A stretch of 24,993 bases of DNA. It comes from Micavibrio_B sp048498395. GTDB lineage: Bacteria > Pseudomonadota > Alphaproteobacteria > Micavibrionales > Micavibrionaceae. Position numbers and translations under genes: made by a program. Below, one piece after another: positions 7,455 through 15,066 of the stretch (positions are counted from its first letter, which is position 1; the number at the start of each line of letters is the position of its first letter). A model generated the notes under the pieces. The model was not told the DNA's origin, did not search any database, and saw only the letters and a program-made list of their open reading frames with translations. The DNA lies in the NCBI GenBank assembly GCA_048498395.1, contig JBEHYB010000027.1, positions 1 to 24,993 of the forward strand, read 5' to 3'.

Positions 7455-9293
7455 ATGCGCCCGTTATTCCTTCTTCTCCTGTCCGGACTTTTATTCAGCC
7501 CAGCCGCTTTCGCCCAGAGCGCGACTGATGCGCCTGCCAAAGCTGCACCAACAGCATCGGCAGCCACCGCGACGGTACCGGCTGAACCTGCCATCCCCCA
7601 TTACAGCCCGATCCTGCCGGTGAAAATTCACCCGCGTCAGGAAGGCGCTGATGGCATCTCGAAAGCCGGTGCAGATATTGAAAAAGCGAATGACCTCGAC
7701 GCGGATTCGCTTGGCCTCCTAACCCGGGCCTCCGATGGAGCACTTAACGGCGATCTGTGGAAAAGCTATTCCAGCGCGAAACTCGCCGACGATCTCTCCA
7801 AACTGAACCTGACGATCATCTCACCGACGATGCGCGCGCTCCTCATTCGCGCGTTGCTGACCGTGCCTGACGCAGGAAGCTTCACGGACGCGAAAGATGC
7901 AAAAACCAACGATGCATTCTCCGCGCGTCTTGAGACGCTGATCGATCTCGGCTCCTACACCGATACCGTCAATCTCTACAAAAAACTCGAAGGCAATATC
8001 CCGTCATCGAAAGCAGCGCTCGCGGGCGTTGAAGGACTTGTCGGCAACGGACAGATGGGCCTCGCCTGTCTCGAAGAAAAAGCCGTCGGCGACAATCTGA
8101 AACAGGCTTCGGCAACGACGTTCTGGCCTGACCTGAAATCTTTCTGTCAGATTCTGCTGACGACTGACACGCCCGAGGCGCAGGACGATGCGACATCCCT
8201 GATCAAGGCCGCGCAGCTTTACGCGACTTCGAAAAAACTCACCGCACCTGCGACACTCAATGAACTCAACGCCAGATCGGTGATTGAAATTCTCGCAATG
8301 GATAAAGCCGGACTTATTCCAGCATCCCTGTTCACAACCGACAGCGCGCGCGTTTTAAAACCGCAGGTGATTTCTCTGCTCCTCAATCAATCGCCCTCAG
8401 CCGCCGTTGAAAAACTCTCGCTGCTCGCCGCCGCCGTTGAGAAAGGTTTGAAAACCACCGATGATTTGGAAGCTGAATATCAGGTCCAGTCGAAAATGCT
8501 GACACCGGCGCTCGGGACATGGCAACCGATTTTGGAAGCCTACAGCAAGATCACCTCAACGCCGGATTCAGCCAAACCGGCACAGCTCAAAGCCATACTG
8601 AAGTCCTCGGAAGGTTGGAGCGAAACGGTTTTTGCGCCATTCGCGCGGTTTTTCGCAACAAATAATGCCGTTGATGGCTTTACGCAGGATGAAGCCCGCA
8701 GGGTTTTAAGCTTGTTAATACGTGCCAAAACACGTGTTTCGGGGGCCTGGTTTGCCCAGGCTTTCAATAAACCTGAGGCGAAAACCAAAGAATCAGTCAC
8801 CGATCTGGACGTAATTTCGGCCCTGGAAGGCTCCTCCGCCGCCCCGGCTCCGGCTGAAAATGCCCCCGAGGAAGATAAAAGATCCGGCATCCAAAAGACC
8901 GGGCCGAAAACAGCAGAAACCCCTGAAACCATTGAAAATGCTCAACTTCATGTGATTTCTCTAATATTACAGAGCGAGGAAGTTGAGGATAAGGTTCCGG
9001 AAAAATCTTATGAAAAACTTTTAAGCTTGACAGGCACAAACGATTATGTAATGCCTACTATGGAATTAATGAATGGACTGAAACAGGCATCTGCTAGCCA
9101 AGATACTGGAAAAGTTGTTCTTTATTCACTTCAGGCTCTAAATGGCCAACGGGTTTCACAGCTGCACCCGGCCGCTTTATTTAGAATCACCGAAGGTTTG
9201 CAGTCTGTGGGGTTGAGTGAAGAGATTAGAAGCCTTGCACATGAAGTGCTGGCGGATTTGATAGAATATAAGAAAGTTAAGAAGGAGAATTAA
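7455..9293 (+). CDS. Exported 612-aa protein of unknown function, cotranscribed with a Xer recombinase
   Basis: The N-terminus is a clear Sec signal peptide (MRPLFLLLLSGLLFSPAAFA, cleavage probably before Gln21). A low-complexity Ala/Pro/Thr linker of about 30 residues follows, then a long, mostly helical, Ala/Leu/Lys-rich body without recognisable enzymatic motifs. A second low-complexity Ala/Pro/Glu segment occurs near residues 455-490. It is likely periplasmic. It starts 2 nt after the 44-aa ORF with no Shine-Dalgarno sequence, suggesting coupling, and ends 2 nt before the xerD-like start, whose ribosome-binding site lies in its last codons. The final 350 nt are about 40% GC by hand count, well below the rest of the gene. 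Function is unknown. The operon position could mean a link to cell-envelope or division physiology, but this is only inference. Confidence 0.8.
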   Translation: MRPLFLLLLSGLLFSPAAFAQSATDAPAKAAPTASAATATVPAEPAIPHYSPILPVKIHPRQEGADGISKAGADIEKANDLDADSLGLLTRASDGALNGDLWKSYSSAKLADDLSKLNLTIISPTMRALLIRALLTVPDAGSFTDAKDAKTNDAFSARLETLIDLGSYTDTVNLYKKLEGNIPSSKAALAGVEGLVGNGQMGLACLEEKAVGDNLKQASATTFWPDLKSFCQILLTTDTPEAQDDATSLIKAAQLYATSKKLTAPATLNELNARSVIEILAMDKAGLIPASLFTTDSARVLKPQVISLLLNQSPSAAVEKLSLLAAAVEKGLKTTDDLEAEYQVQSKMLTPALGTWQPILEAYSKITSTPDSAKPAQLKAILKSSEGWSETVFAPFARFFATNNAVDGFTQDEARRVLSLLIRAKTRVSGAWFAQAFNKPEAKTKESVTDLDVISALEGSSAAPAPAENAPEEDKRSGIQKTGPKTAETPETIENAQLHVISLILQSEEVEDKVPEKSYEKLLSLTGTNDYVMPTMELMNGLKQASASQDTGKVVLYSLQALNGQRVSQLHPAALFRITEGLQSVGLSEEIRSLAHEVLADLIEYKKVKKEN

Positions 9294-9295
9294 TT

Positions 9296-10285
9296 ATGGC
9301 TCGTCCAGGTCGTCCGGCAATGCCGAAACCAAAACTGTCCAAATATGTGGACATGTTTTTGGATATGCTTACTACAGAGCGTGGAGCCGCCCTTAACACC
9401 CGTCACGCCTACTGGCGAGATCTGGCGGATGTGAGCCTTTATCTCCGCGACAGCCGCAAGAAAGAGATCGAGAACGCGACAGGTGAAGACCTGAAAGCGT
9501 ACCTCGCGGACCTCGCAGGTAAAATCCACGTTAAAGGTCAGAACAAAAACCAGATTGCCGTCCGCACAGTTGCGCGCCGTCTGTCTGCCCTGCGTCAGTT
9601 CTACCGTTACCTCGTATCTGAAAACGTACGTCAGGACGATCCGACATCTGCGATCGAATCTCCGAAGCAAACCCGCACTCTGCCGAAAACACTGGCTGAG
9701 AACGAAGTTGATTCCCTGATTAAATCGGCTGGTGAACAAGGCGGCGCTGAAAGCGTTCGTCTGGTCTGCTTGCTTGAAATGCTTTATGCGACGGGCCTGC
9801 GCGTTTCCGAACTCGTCGGTCTGCCGATGTCTGCCATCTCCGAAGGCAACCAGTTCATTATGGTTGAAGGAAAAGGCGGACGCGAGCGTATGGTCCCGCT
9901 GTCTGACTCAGCTCAAAAAGCGCTGACACGTTATATCGAACTCCGTAGCCAGTTTGTTGGCATGGATGATGCCGCTGGCCGTCAGGCTCCATGGCTCTTC
10001 CCGTCACGCACATCTGACTCAGGCCACCTGACACGTCAACGCTTCGCCCAGCTCCTGAAAGACCTGGCACGCGCAGCGAAAATCGACGAAGAACGCGTAT
10101 CTCCGCACATCCTGCGCCACGCGTTTGCAACCCACCTTCTCTCTAACGGTGCGGACTTGCGCGCTGTTCAGAAAATGCTGGGCCACGCCGATATCGCGAC
10201 GACACAGATCTACACGCATATCCTTGGCAAAAAGCTTAAGAAAACAGTCGAGGAGAAACACCCTCTCGGCAAGAAAACAGCCTAA
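9296..10285 (+). CDS. xerD: Site-specific tyrosine recombinase XerC/XerD
   Basis: Xer recombinases resolve chromosome dimers at dif during division. The 329-aa protein has an N-terminal SAM-like core-binding domain (about residues 15-125) and a C-terminal catalytic domain with every catalytic residue present: Arg169 (TGLRVSEL), Lys193 (EGKGGRERMVPL), His271 and Arg274 (HILRHAFATHLL), His297 (LGHADIATTQIYTH) and Tyr306. GAAGGAG at 9281-9287 gives a good ribosome-binding site 8 nt before ATG. Motif quality favours a housekeeping Xer protein over a mobile-element integrase. XerD versus XerC cannot be settled without comparing the partner gene. It closes the 7318-10285 operon and is followed by a hairpin. 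Confidence 0.9.
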   Translation: MARPGRPAMPKPKLSKYVDMFLDMLTTERGAALNTRHAYWRDLADVSLYLRDSRKKEIENATGEDLKAYLADLAGKIHVKGQNKNQIAVRTVARRLSALRQFYRYLVSENVRQDDPTSAIESPKQTRTLPKTLAENEVDSLIKSAGEQGGAESVRLVCLLEMLYATGLRVSELVGLPMSAISEGNQFIMVEGKGGRERMVPLSDSAQKALTRYIELRSQFVGMDDAAGRQAPWLFPSRTSDSGHLTRQRFAQLLKDLARAAKIDEERVSPHILRHAFATHLLSNGADLRAVQKMLGHADIATTQIYTHILGKKLKKTVEEKHPLGKKTA

Positions 10286-10309
10286 GGCTTATTTCTCATA
10301 AGTAATTAT

Positions 10310-10346
10310 AAATCAGGCGGGATCCTTGAACGGACCTGCCTGATTT
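10310..10346 (+). terminator. Hairpin after the Xer recombinase gene, probable terminator
   Basis: AAATCAGGC (10310-10318) pairs perfectly with GCCTGATTT (10338-10346). It is followed by TGTTATGG, not a pure T-run, so termination efficiency is uncertain. It is 24 nt downstream of the stop codon. Confidence 0.6.
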
Positions 10347-10368
10347 GTTATGGTCCCCAACTCAATTC

Positions 10369-10437
10369 TGTCATGTTGAACGAAGTGAAACATCTGGCCC
10401 GGTTGCAGCAAGATCCTTCGCTATGCTCAGGATGACA
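10369..10437. repeat. Paired palindromic repeat with TGTCAT...ATGACA ends
   Basis: Two 27-nt arms in inverted orientation (10369-10395 and 10411-10437) begin with TGTCAT. Each arm can itself fold: ATGTT pairs with AACAT in the left arm, and ATCCT with AGGAT in the right arm (read inward from its end). The element fills most of the gap between xerD and accA and resembles dispersed intergenic repeats found in many proteobacterial genomes. A related element lies at 17344-17415. Confidence 0.75.
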
Positions 10438-10468
10438 ATTTTGACTAACGCTAAAAAAGGCAAACACT

Positions 10469-11416
10469 ATGGCTGCGATGGAATTTGAAAAACCGATTTT
10501 GGAGCTCGAAGGAAAGATTTCCGAACTGCGTCACATGACAAGCAGCAAGGATTTCAACATTGCCGAAGAACTGACTCGCCTCGAAGGCAAGACAGAGAAA
10601 TTGCTCCGCGCGACCTACAGCAAACTGACACCGGCCCAGAAAGTTCAGGTCGCGCGTAATGGCGATCGTCCGCATTTCGTGGACTACGTCAAAGGATTCA
10701 TCGATGACTTCACACCGCTCGCAGGCGACCGCCAGTTCGCGGACGATCAGGCACTGATCGGCGGTCTTGGCCGTTTCCGTGGCCGCTCGGTTGTCGTCAT
10801 GGGCCATGAAAAAGGCAACGATACAGAAACACGTATCCGTCACAATTTTGGCATGGCGAAGCCTGAAGGTTACCGCAAGGCGATCCGCCTCATGGAAATG
10901 GCTTCGCAGTTCCAGCTTCCCGTTATCTCGCTCGTCGATACAGCCGGTGCCTATCCGGGCGTTGAGGCCGAAGCACGCGGCCAGTCCGAAGCTATCGCGC
11001 AATCCATCAACGCCTGCCTTCGTCTGCGCACACCGATGGTGTCCGTCATTGTCTGCGGAGTTGTTTCAGGCGGCGCGCTCGCGATCGCGACAGCCGACCG
11101 CGTTTATATGCTCGAACATTCAATCTATTCCGTTATTTCACCTGAAGGCTGCGCGTCCATTCTCTGGAGATCGGCTCAACAGGCTGAAGAAGCTGCGACA
11201 GCGCTTAAACTGACCGCACAGGATCTCTATGGCCTGAAGTTGATCGACGGCATCATCGAGGAACCTCTGGGCGGCGCGCATCGTGGCAAGATCCAGACGA
11301 TCGAGGCTGTCGCCAACCAGATCGACAGGTCACTGGCCGAAATGTCGCCATGGGATCCGGAACGCCTGATCAAACGCCGCCAGCAGAAATACCTGGCCAT
11401 GAGCCGCGTAAACTAG
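10469..11416 (+). CDS. accA: Acetyl-CoA carboxylase carboxyltransferase subunit alpha
   Basis: AccA pairs with AccD to transfer the carboxyl group from biotin-BCCP to acetyl-CoA, the first committed step of fatty acid synthesis. Length (315 aa) and core motifs fit: FADDQALIGGLGRF (90-103), RHNFGMAKPEGYRKAIRLM (124-142), VDTAGAYPGVEAEARGQSEAIA (156-177), and SIYSVISPEGCASILWRS (218-235). AAAAGG at 10455-10460 is 8 nt before ATG. One oddity is visible. The usual GEGGSGGALAI loop reads CGVVSGGALAI (196-206), so the SGGA part is kept while GEGG is replaced. The reading frame is intact on both sides. The gene is monocistronic, following a repeat element. Confidence 0.95.
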   Translation: MAAMEFEKPILELEGKISELRHMTSSKDFNIAEELTRLEGKTEKLLRATYSKLTPAQKVQVARNGDRPHFVDYVKGFIDDFTPLAGDRQFADDQALIGGLGRFRGRSVVVMGHEKGNDTETRIRHNFGMAKPEGYRKAIRLMEMASQFQLPVISLVDTAGAYPGVEAEARGQSEAIAQSINACLRLRTPMVSVIVCGVVSGGALAIATADRVYMLEHSIYSVISPEGCASILWRSAQQAEEAATALKLTAQDLYGLKLIDGIIEEPLGGAHRGKIQTIEAVANQIDRSLAEMSPWDPERLIKRRQQKYLAMSRVN

Positions 11417-11429
11417 TCGCGTAAATTAA

Positions 11430-11906
11430 TCAGTAAACCCACTGATAATCCGATTGCGCCATATCCGACATGCCGGTCGGATTTGCGCCCGATGGCGTGC
11501 GCAGGAGTTTCAGGTCGACATTGATGCGCGCGCGGCGTTTCATATTTTCAAAACTGCCATGACCGACGCGGCTATGCCCTTCTTCCGTCGAGGACGCGCG
11601 GTAATAAAGCATCAGGAAAACCCGGATCGCAGCCGTCAAGGATGTCAGCGGATTCTTGCGGATATGGATCAGCGAACAGATATCATGGATCGAACAATGC
11701 TCACGGCGGGATATATCCTTAAGCGCGTTCCACATTTCAGGCTCCAGCCGGACCGATGTCCTGCGTCCCAATATGGTGATGTTCTTGCTGACCAAGGTAC
11801 TGCGCGGGCTGCCATCCTCGTTCTCGATCTGCAAAGGATCGACCTTGCCTTCGATTTTGGATGGTCTGACTTCCATAGTGTGATAGGCGGCGTTATCCAG
11901 GCTCAT
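11430..11906 (-). CDS. Ribbon-helix-helix domain protein, probable transcriptional regulator
   Basis: This 158-aa protein carries a ribbon-helix-helix fold at about residues 36-98. A basic beta strand (KNITILGRRTSVRLEP) leads into a helix (MWNALKDISRREHCSIHDICSLI), then SLTAAIRVFLMLYYR. The pattern matches the alphaproteobacterial RHH_4-type domain. The remaining N- and C-terminal segments look disordered. AAGGGGAAG just upstream provides a ribosome-binding site. Upstream sequence holds a probable promoter (11973-12002) and, just downstream of it, a perfect 12-bp dyad at 11951-11962, which suggests autoregulation. The gene is convergent with accA (13-nt gap) and lies downstream of the bolA gene on the same strand. 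Targets are unknown. Confidence 0.8.
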   Translation of the reverse strand: MSLDNAAYHTMEVRPSKIEGKVDPLQIENEDGSPRSTLVSKNITILGRRTSVRLEPEMWNALKDISRREHCSIHDICSLIHIRKNPLTSLTAAIRVFLMLYYRASSTEEGHSRVGHGSFENMKRRARINVDLKLLRTPSGANPTGMSDMAQSDYQWVY

Positions 11907-11950
11907 AATCTTCCCCTTACTAGATTTTGAATGGCTAAGAAGGAGACTAT

Positions 11951-11962
11951 ATCCTTAAGGAT
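11951..11962. promoter_or_regulatory. Perfect 12-bp palindrome upstream of the RHH gene, candidate operator
   Basis: ATCCTTAAGGAT is a perfect palindrome just downstream of the predicted -10 of the minus-strand RHH gene, a typical position for an autorepressor site. It shares 12 of 13 bases (TATCCTNAAGGAT) with the dyad at 1741-1753. Confidence 0.45.
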
Positions 11963-11972
11963 GAAATTACAA

Positions 11973-12002
11973 CTATAACGATAATATAAATTATATTTTC
12001 AA
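11973..12002 (-). promoter_or_regulatory. Candidate promoter of the RHH regulator gene
   Basis: On the minus strand: TTGAAA (11997-12002), then an AT-rich 18-nt spacer, then TTATAG (11973-11978). The 127-nt gap 11907-12033 is strongly AT-rich here and contains the only clear regulatory signals between bolA and the RHH gene. Confidence 0.45.
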
Positions 12003-12033
12003 CCTACGCGAGTATTCAGATAGCATAACCCAG

Positions 12034-12306
12034 TTATGGCGTATCCGCCTTGATCTGGAGCGCATGGATCGGCGGGATAAGGTCTTTCAGGGCTGCATAC
12101 ACCATCTGGTGACGCTGTATGCGGGTCTTTCCCTCGAAGTCGCTAGAGGAAATAATCACCTTGAAATGACTCTCACCTTTTCCGTTATGGCCGGCATGAC
12201 CTATATGTTTGTGAGAATCGTCAATGACTTCGAGCGCGCTCACCGCAAAGCTCTCGTTCAAAATATTTACGATCCGCTCGCGGATTGGCTGGAAATTTGC
12301 GCTCAT
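12034..12306 (-). CDS. bolA: BolA family protein
   Basis: A 90-aa BolA/IbaG-like protein. The BolA fold is recognised by the N-terminal helix MSANFQPIRERIVNILNESF, the ALEVIDDSHKHIGHAG segment, GESHFKVIISSSDFEGKTRIQRHQ and the final helix YAALKDLIPPIHALQI. BolA proteins bind Fe-S clusters together with monothiol glutaredoxins and influence iron regulation and cell shape. The conserved His in the RIQRHQMVY segment is present. It is divergent from the J-domain gene with only 21 nt between the two start codons, so their promoters must overlap each other or the coding ends. BolA next to a J-protein and CobST is a recurring arrangement in Alphaproteobacteria. Confidence 0.92.
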   Translation of the reverse strand: MSANFQPIRERIVNILNESFAVSALEVIDDSHKHIGHAGHNGKGESHFKVIISSSDFEGKTRIQRHQMVYAALKDLIPPIHALQIKADTP

Positions 12307-12327
12307 AATCCTTTATTATAGTAGAGT

Positions 12328-12942
12328 ATGCCTAAAATAAACCTGAAACCGAACTCACCCGAATTTCAAGACAAGTCTGAAAAGACGAAGTCGCAGACCA
12401 AACTCTGCGAGATGCCAGGCTGTCCTTGCGAAGGCGAGCACCGCGCGCCGAAAAACCGCGACCTGTCTGAATATTACTGGTTCTGCAAGGAACATGTGCA
12501 GGAATACAACAAGGCGTGGAATTTCTTCGAAGGCATGACGATCGCCGACATGGAAGACCATATCGCCCGCTCGACTGTCTGGGACCGCCCTACAAAGCGT
12601 TACGATACCGCGGCCAATACCGAGGCCTTAAAACGCAAGGCATGGCAGACTTATCACTATACGGATGAAGAGCCGCCGAAAGACACCTCGGCAGGAAACC
12701 GCAACCGTTATGCGGGCAACCGCCAGACACCTGAATTCGAAGCCCTGGCCGTTATGGGGCTTGAGCCGCCCATCGACCTGAACGGCATCAAGAACCGCTA
12801 TAAGGACCTCGCCAAGAAATACCACCCGGACCTGAACCGGGACGACCCCCAGGCCGAGGAATTGCTCAAGAAAATCAATATGGCGTACACCGTTTTAAAA
12901 GTCGCCTATCAGAAATTCGGCACCCTGACCCAGCCCGCCTGA
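12328..12942 (+). CDS. J-domain (DnaJ-like) protein with C-terminal J domain
   Basis: This 204-aa protein has its J domain at the C-terminus (about residues 144-200), with helix II basic face IKNRYKDLAKKY and the obligatory HPD at 166-168. It should therefore stimulate an Hsp70 ATPase. The N-terminal part contains cysteines and histidines (CEMPGCPC at 27-34, H38, and CKEH at 53-56) that could form a small metal site. This is not the zinc finger of true DnaJ. No G/F region is present, so it is a class III J-protein. There is no Shine-Dalgarno sequence before ATG. TATTAT at 12314-12319 is close enough to make a leaderless transcript possible. The conserved neighbourhood with bolA and cobST hints at a shared assembly role, which is inference. 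Confidence 0.88.
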   Translation: MPKINLKPNSPEFQDKSEKTKSQTKLCEMPGCPCEGEHRAPKNRDLSEYYWFCKEHVQEYNKAWNFFEGMTIADMEDHIARSTVWDRPTKRYDTAANTEALKRKAWQTYHYTDEEPPKDTSAGNRNRYAGNRQTPEFEALAVMGLEPPIDLNGIKNRYKDLAKKYHPDLNRDDPQAEELLKKINMAYTVLKVAYQKFGTLTQPA

Positions 12943-12960
12943 CGCCGCCCGCCCCCAAAT

Positions 12961-12990
12961 TTGACAGATTTCAGCCACAGCTCCTATAAG
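12961..12990 (+). promoter_or_regulatory. Promoter of the 309-aa protein gene
   Basis: TTGACA (12961-12966), then 17 nt to CTATAA (12984-12989) or 18 nt to TATAAG (12985-12990). This is close to the alphaproteobacterial housekeeping consensus. The predicted transcription start coincides with the ATG at 12996, so the mRNA would be leaderless. AAGAGG at 12988-12993 is too close to the ATG to act as a normal ribosome-binding site. Confidence 0.6.
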
Positions 12991-12995
12991 AGGTT

Positions 12996-13925
12996 ATGGA
13001 TAAAGCTTATAGCGACACCATTCTGCGTATCGGCACGGCCATACAGGACCTGCTGAAAGAGCTTCAGGTTAAGCCTGACAACCGGATCGAGGGCTGGCTG
13101 AGCGTCGCCCTGAATGCCAGTGCGAAAGCGTTTTTCAATACGCATGCCAGCGACGAAACAAAGCAGAGCTTCAAAGATATCTGTCGCATGATTTCAGAAT
13201 TGCCGGATGAATATAAAACCCTGATCGGCGACAGCGTCTATAACGCAGGGGCATCACCCCATCATCTTGAGAAATGGGTAACGAGAGGCCGTCCTCACCC
13301 ACTCGCCCTGCCGCATATACTCAAGGCACTCAATCAAAGTATCACCATCATCTTGAATGAAAACGAAAGCGACGCAGAATTCCGCCGCTTCTATGCGCTC
13401 ATGCGCGTCTTCAACCCGTCCGTTACCAAGGCTGAAGCGGGCACTCACTGGTTTAATGCGGATATAGCACATGAACAGGTACCCGAATATGACGCGGAAG
13501 CGTTCGAGCTGCGCGATAAAGTTCAGGCGCAGTTTTTAAAACTAGACGATCGTTTTATCACGCTGATGAATGAAAAACTGCGTGAATACAAACCAGTGAA
13601 ATTCGCAGAAGATCTGGCACCGCCGGAATACCATGACGATCCAGAGGCCATGGCAAGGATCAGGGCAAGAAACATCGAGGCAAACAGGCAGGAAGCGGAA
13701 GCGGCGCTTCTGTATCAAACCGGTCAGGTCACGATAAAGGACCTGATCGAGCGTCTGGATACCGGAAACTTTAAACAAATGTCGAAGATGGCCAGCATGA
13801 TCGGCTACGCGACGCATCTCTATTATGATGAGAACAGCACGTTGATCATCTTCAAATCAGTCAATAAATCGGGCGACTTCATAAATGCCCGGCTACCTGA
13901 AGCACCGAGCCCTACCAATCACTAA
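12996..13925 (+). CDS. Hypothetical protein, 309 aa
   Basis: No known domain is recognised. The protein is soluble and mainly helical by residue pattern, without a signal peptide or membrane segment. There is a long charged helical stretch around residues 205-255 (PEAMARIRARNIEANRQEAE) and a hydrophobic patch near residues 268-290. Base composition and codon use resemble its neighbours, and the frame is well maintained, so it is a real gene. It has its own promoter-like sequence and starts with ATG 12996, probably leaderless. It lies between the J-protein and cobS in an otherwise conserved cluster and may be a lineage-specific insertion. The following 88-nt gap is AT-rich. Confidence 0.75.
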   Translation: MDKAYSDTILRIGTAIQDLLKELQVKPDNRIEGWLSVALNASAKAFFNTHASDETKQSFKDICRMISELPDEYKTLIGDSVYNAGASPHHLEKWVTRGRPHPLALPHILKALNQSITIILNENESDAEFRRFYALMRVFNPSVTKAEAGTHWFNADIAHEQVPEYDAEAFELRDKVQAQFLKLDDRFITLMNEKLREYKPVKFAEDLAPPEYHDDPEAMARIRARNIEANRQEAEAALLYQTGQVTIKDLIERLDTGNFKQMSKMASMIGYATHLYYDENSTLIIFKSVNKSGDFINARLPEAPSPTNH

Positions 13926-14013
13926 TCAGGGCACTAACGGCTTTAAATCCCGCACCGTTTGGCCTATATATTAATAATAAGCCTGCTCTCTCGTATAAAA
14001 TTAAGGAAATAAC

Positions 14014-15030
14014 GTGGCCGAACTCAAACAGGAACCAATGGCATTGTCATTCGATGTCACCCAGCTCGTCTCGAATAATCCCCGCCATACCTCCATCCCC
14101 GACAAGATGTTCAACATCAAGAAAACGTTCGGCCTCGATATCGACTGGGAAGTGCCGGGCTTTTCACATGAGATGCCAAACGTGCCGCTGGTTGACGATA
14201 CCTATCAATTCGACCATGACACCACTCTCGCCATTCTCGCCGGTTTCAGCTTCAACCGCCGCGTGATGATTCAGGGTTTTCACGGCACGGGTAAATCGAC
14301 GCATATCGAACAGGTCGCCGCGCGCCTCAACTGGCCCTGCGTCCGTATCAACCTCGACAGCCATGTCTCGCGTATCGACCTGATCGGCAAGGACATGATC
14401 GTCCTGCGCGAAGGCAAACAGATTACCGAATACAAGGAAGGCTTGCTGCCCTGGGCATTGCAAAACCCTGTCGCGCTCGTCTTCGACGAATACGATGCCG
14501 GCCGCCCGGATGTCATGTTCGTCATTCAACGCGTTCTTGAATCTGAAGGCCGCCTGACGCTTCTCGACCAGAACGTCGTCATCCGCCCTCACCCGGCTTT
14601 CCGCTTATTCGCGACCGCCAACACGGTCGGTCTCGGCGACACCACGGGCCTCTATCACGGCACACAGCAGCTCAATCAGGGCCAGCTTGATCGCTGGAAC
14701 ATCGTAACCGTTCTCAACTACCTGCCGCACGCGGACGAAGTGAAGATCGTCGCCGCCAAAGTCCCTGCCATGCAGAACGACCAAGGCATGAAGGATATCG
14801 ATGCCATGGTCCGCCTCGCCTCTCTCACTCGCGAAGGCTTCAAGAACGGCGACCTCTCGACGCTGATGAGCCCTCGTACCGTGATCGCCTGGGCCGATAA
14901 CTTCCAGATCTTCCACGACCGCGAACTGGCGTTCAAACTCAGCTTCATGAACAAATGCGATGAGCTCGAACATTCGATCCTCGCCGAATATTATCAGCGC
15001 TGTTTCGGGGTGGAGCTTTTAACCACTTAA
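14014..15030 (+). CDS. cobS: CobS-like AAA+ ATPase (cobaltochelatase subunit family)
   Basis: CobS is the AAA+ subunit that, with CobT and CobN, inserts cobalt in aerobic cobalamin synthesis; CobST pairs also occur without CobN. The 338-aa protein has an N-terminal targeting segment (IPDKMFNIKKTFGLDIDWEVPGF), Walker A GFHGTGKST (88-96), Walker B ALVFDEYDA (154-162), the sensor-1 segment ATANT (200-204) and the downstream arginine of QLDRWN (Arg227). The start is GTG 14014, chosen because AAGGAA lies 5 nt upstream. An ATG eight codons later is an alternative. The gene ends exactly where a 31-nt palindromic repeat begins, and cobT, normally adjacent, is displaced by 441 nt. Cobalamin involvement is not shown by this window, which has no other cob gene. 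Confidence 0.9.
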   Translation: MAELKQEPMALSFDVTQLVSNNPRHTSIPDKMFNIKKTFGLDIDWEVPGFSHEMPNVPLVDDTYQFDHDTTLAILAGFSFNRRVMIQGFHGTGKSTHIEQVAARLNWPCVRINLDSHVSRIDLIGKDMIVLREGKQITEYKEGLLPWALQNPVALVFDEYDAGRPDVMFVIQRVLESEGRLTLLDQNVVIRPHPAFRLFATANTVGLGDTTGLYHGTQQLNQGQLDRWNIVTVLNYLPHADEVKIVAAKVPAMQNDQGMKDIDAMVRLASLTREGFKNGDLSTLMSPRTVIAWADNFQIFHDRELAFKLSFMNKCDELEHSILAEYYQRCFGVELLTT

Positions 15031-15061
15031 CGTCATCCCCGCGCAGGCGGGGATCCGGCAA
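15031..15061 (+). repeat. 31-nt palindromic repeat, copy R1 (direct repeat with R2)
   Basis: It starts at the base after the cobS stop codon. A GTCAT prefix is followed by a perfect hairpin: ATCCCCGC (15035-15042), loop GCAG, GCGGGGAT (15047-15054), then CCGGCAA. It is identical over 31 nt to 15378-15408. The GIY-YIG start codon lies 5 nt downstream. Confidence 0.9.
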
Positions 15062-15066
15062 GCCAA

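Noticed and set aside
9296..10285. Integrase of a prophage or genomic island
   Set aside because: Catalytic motifs and length are those of housekeeping Xer proteins. There is no adjacent tRNA gene, attachment-site repeat or phage gene.
11041..11100. Frameshift or assembly error in accA at the missing GEGG
   Set aside because: Frame and length are normal on both sides, and the difference is explained by substitutions. A sequencing error cannot be fully excluded without reads.
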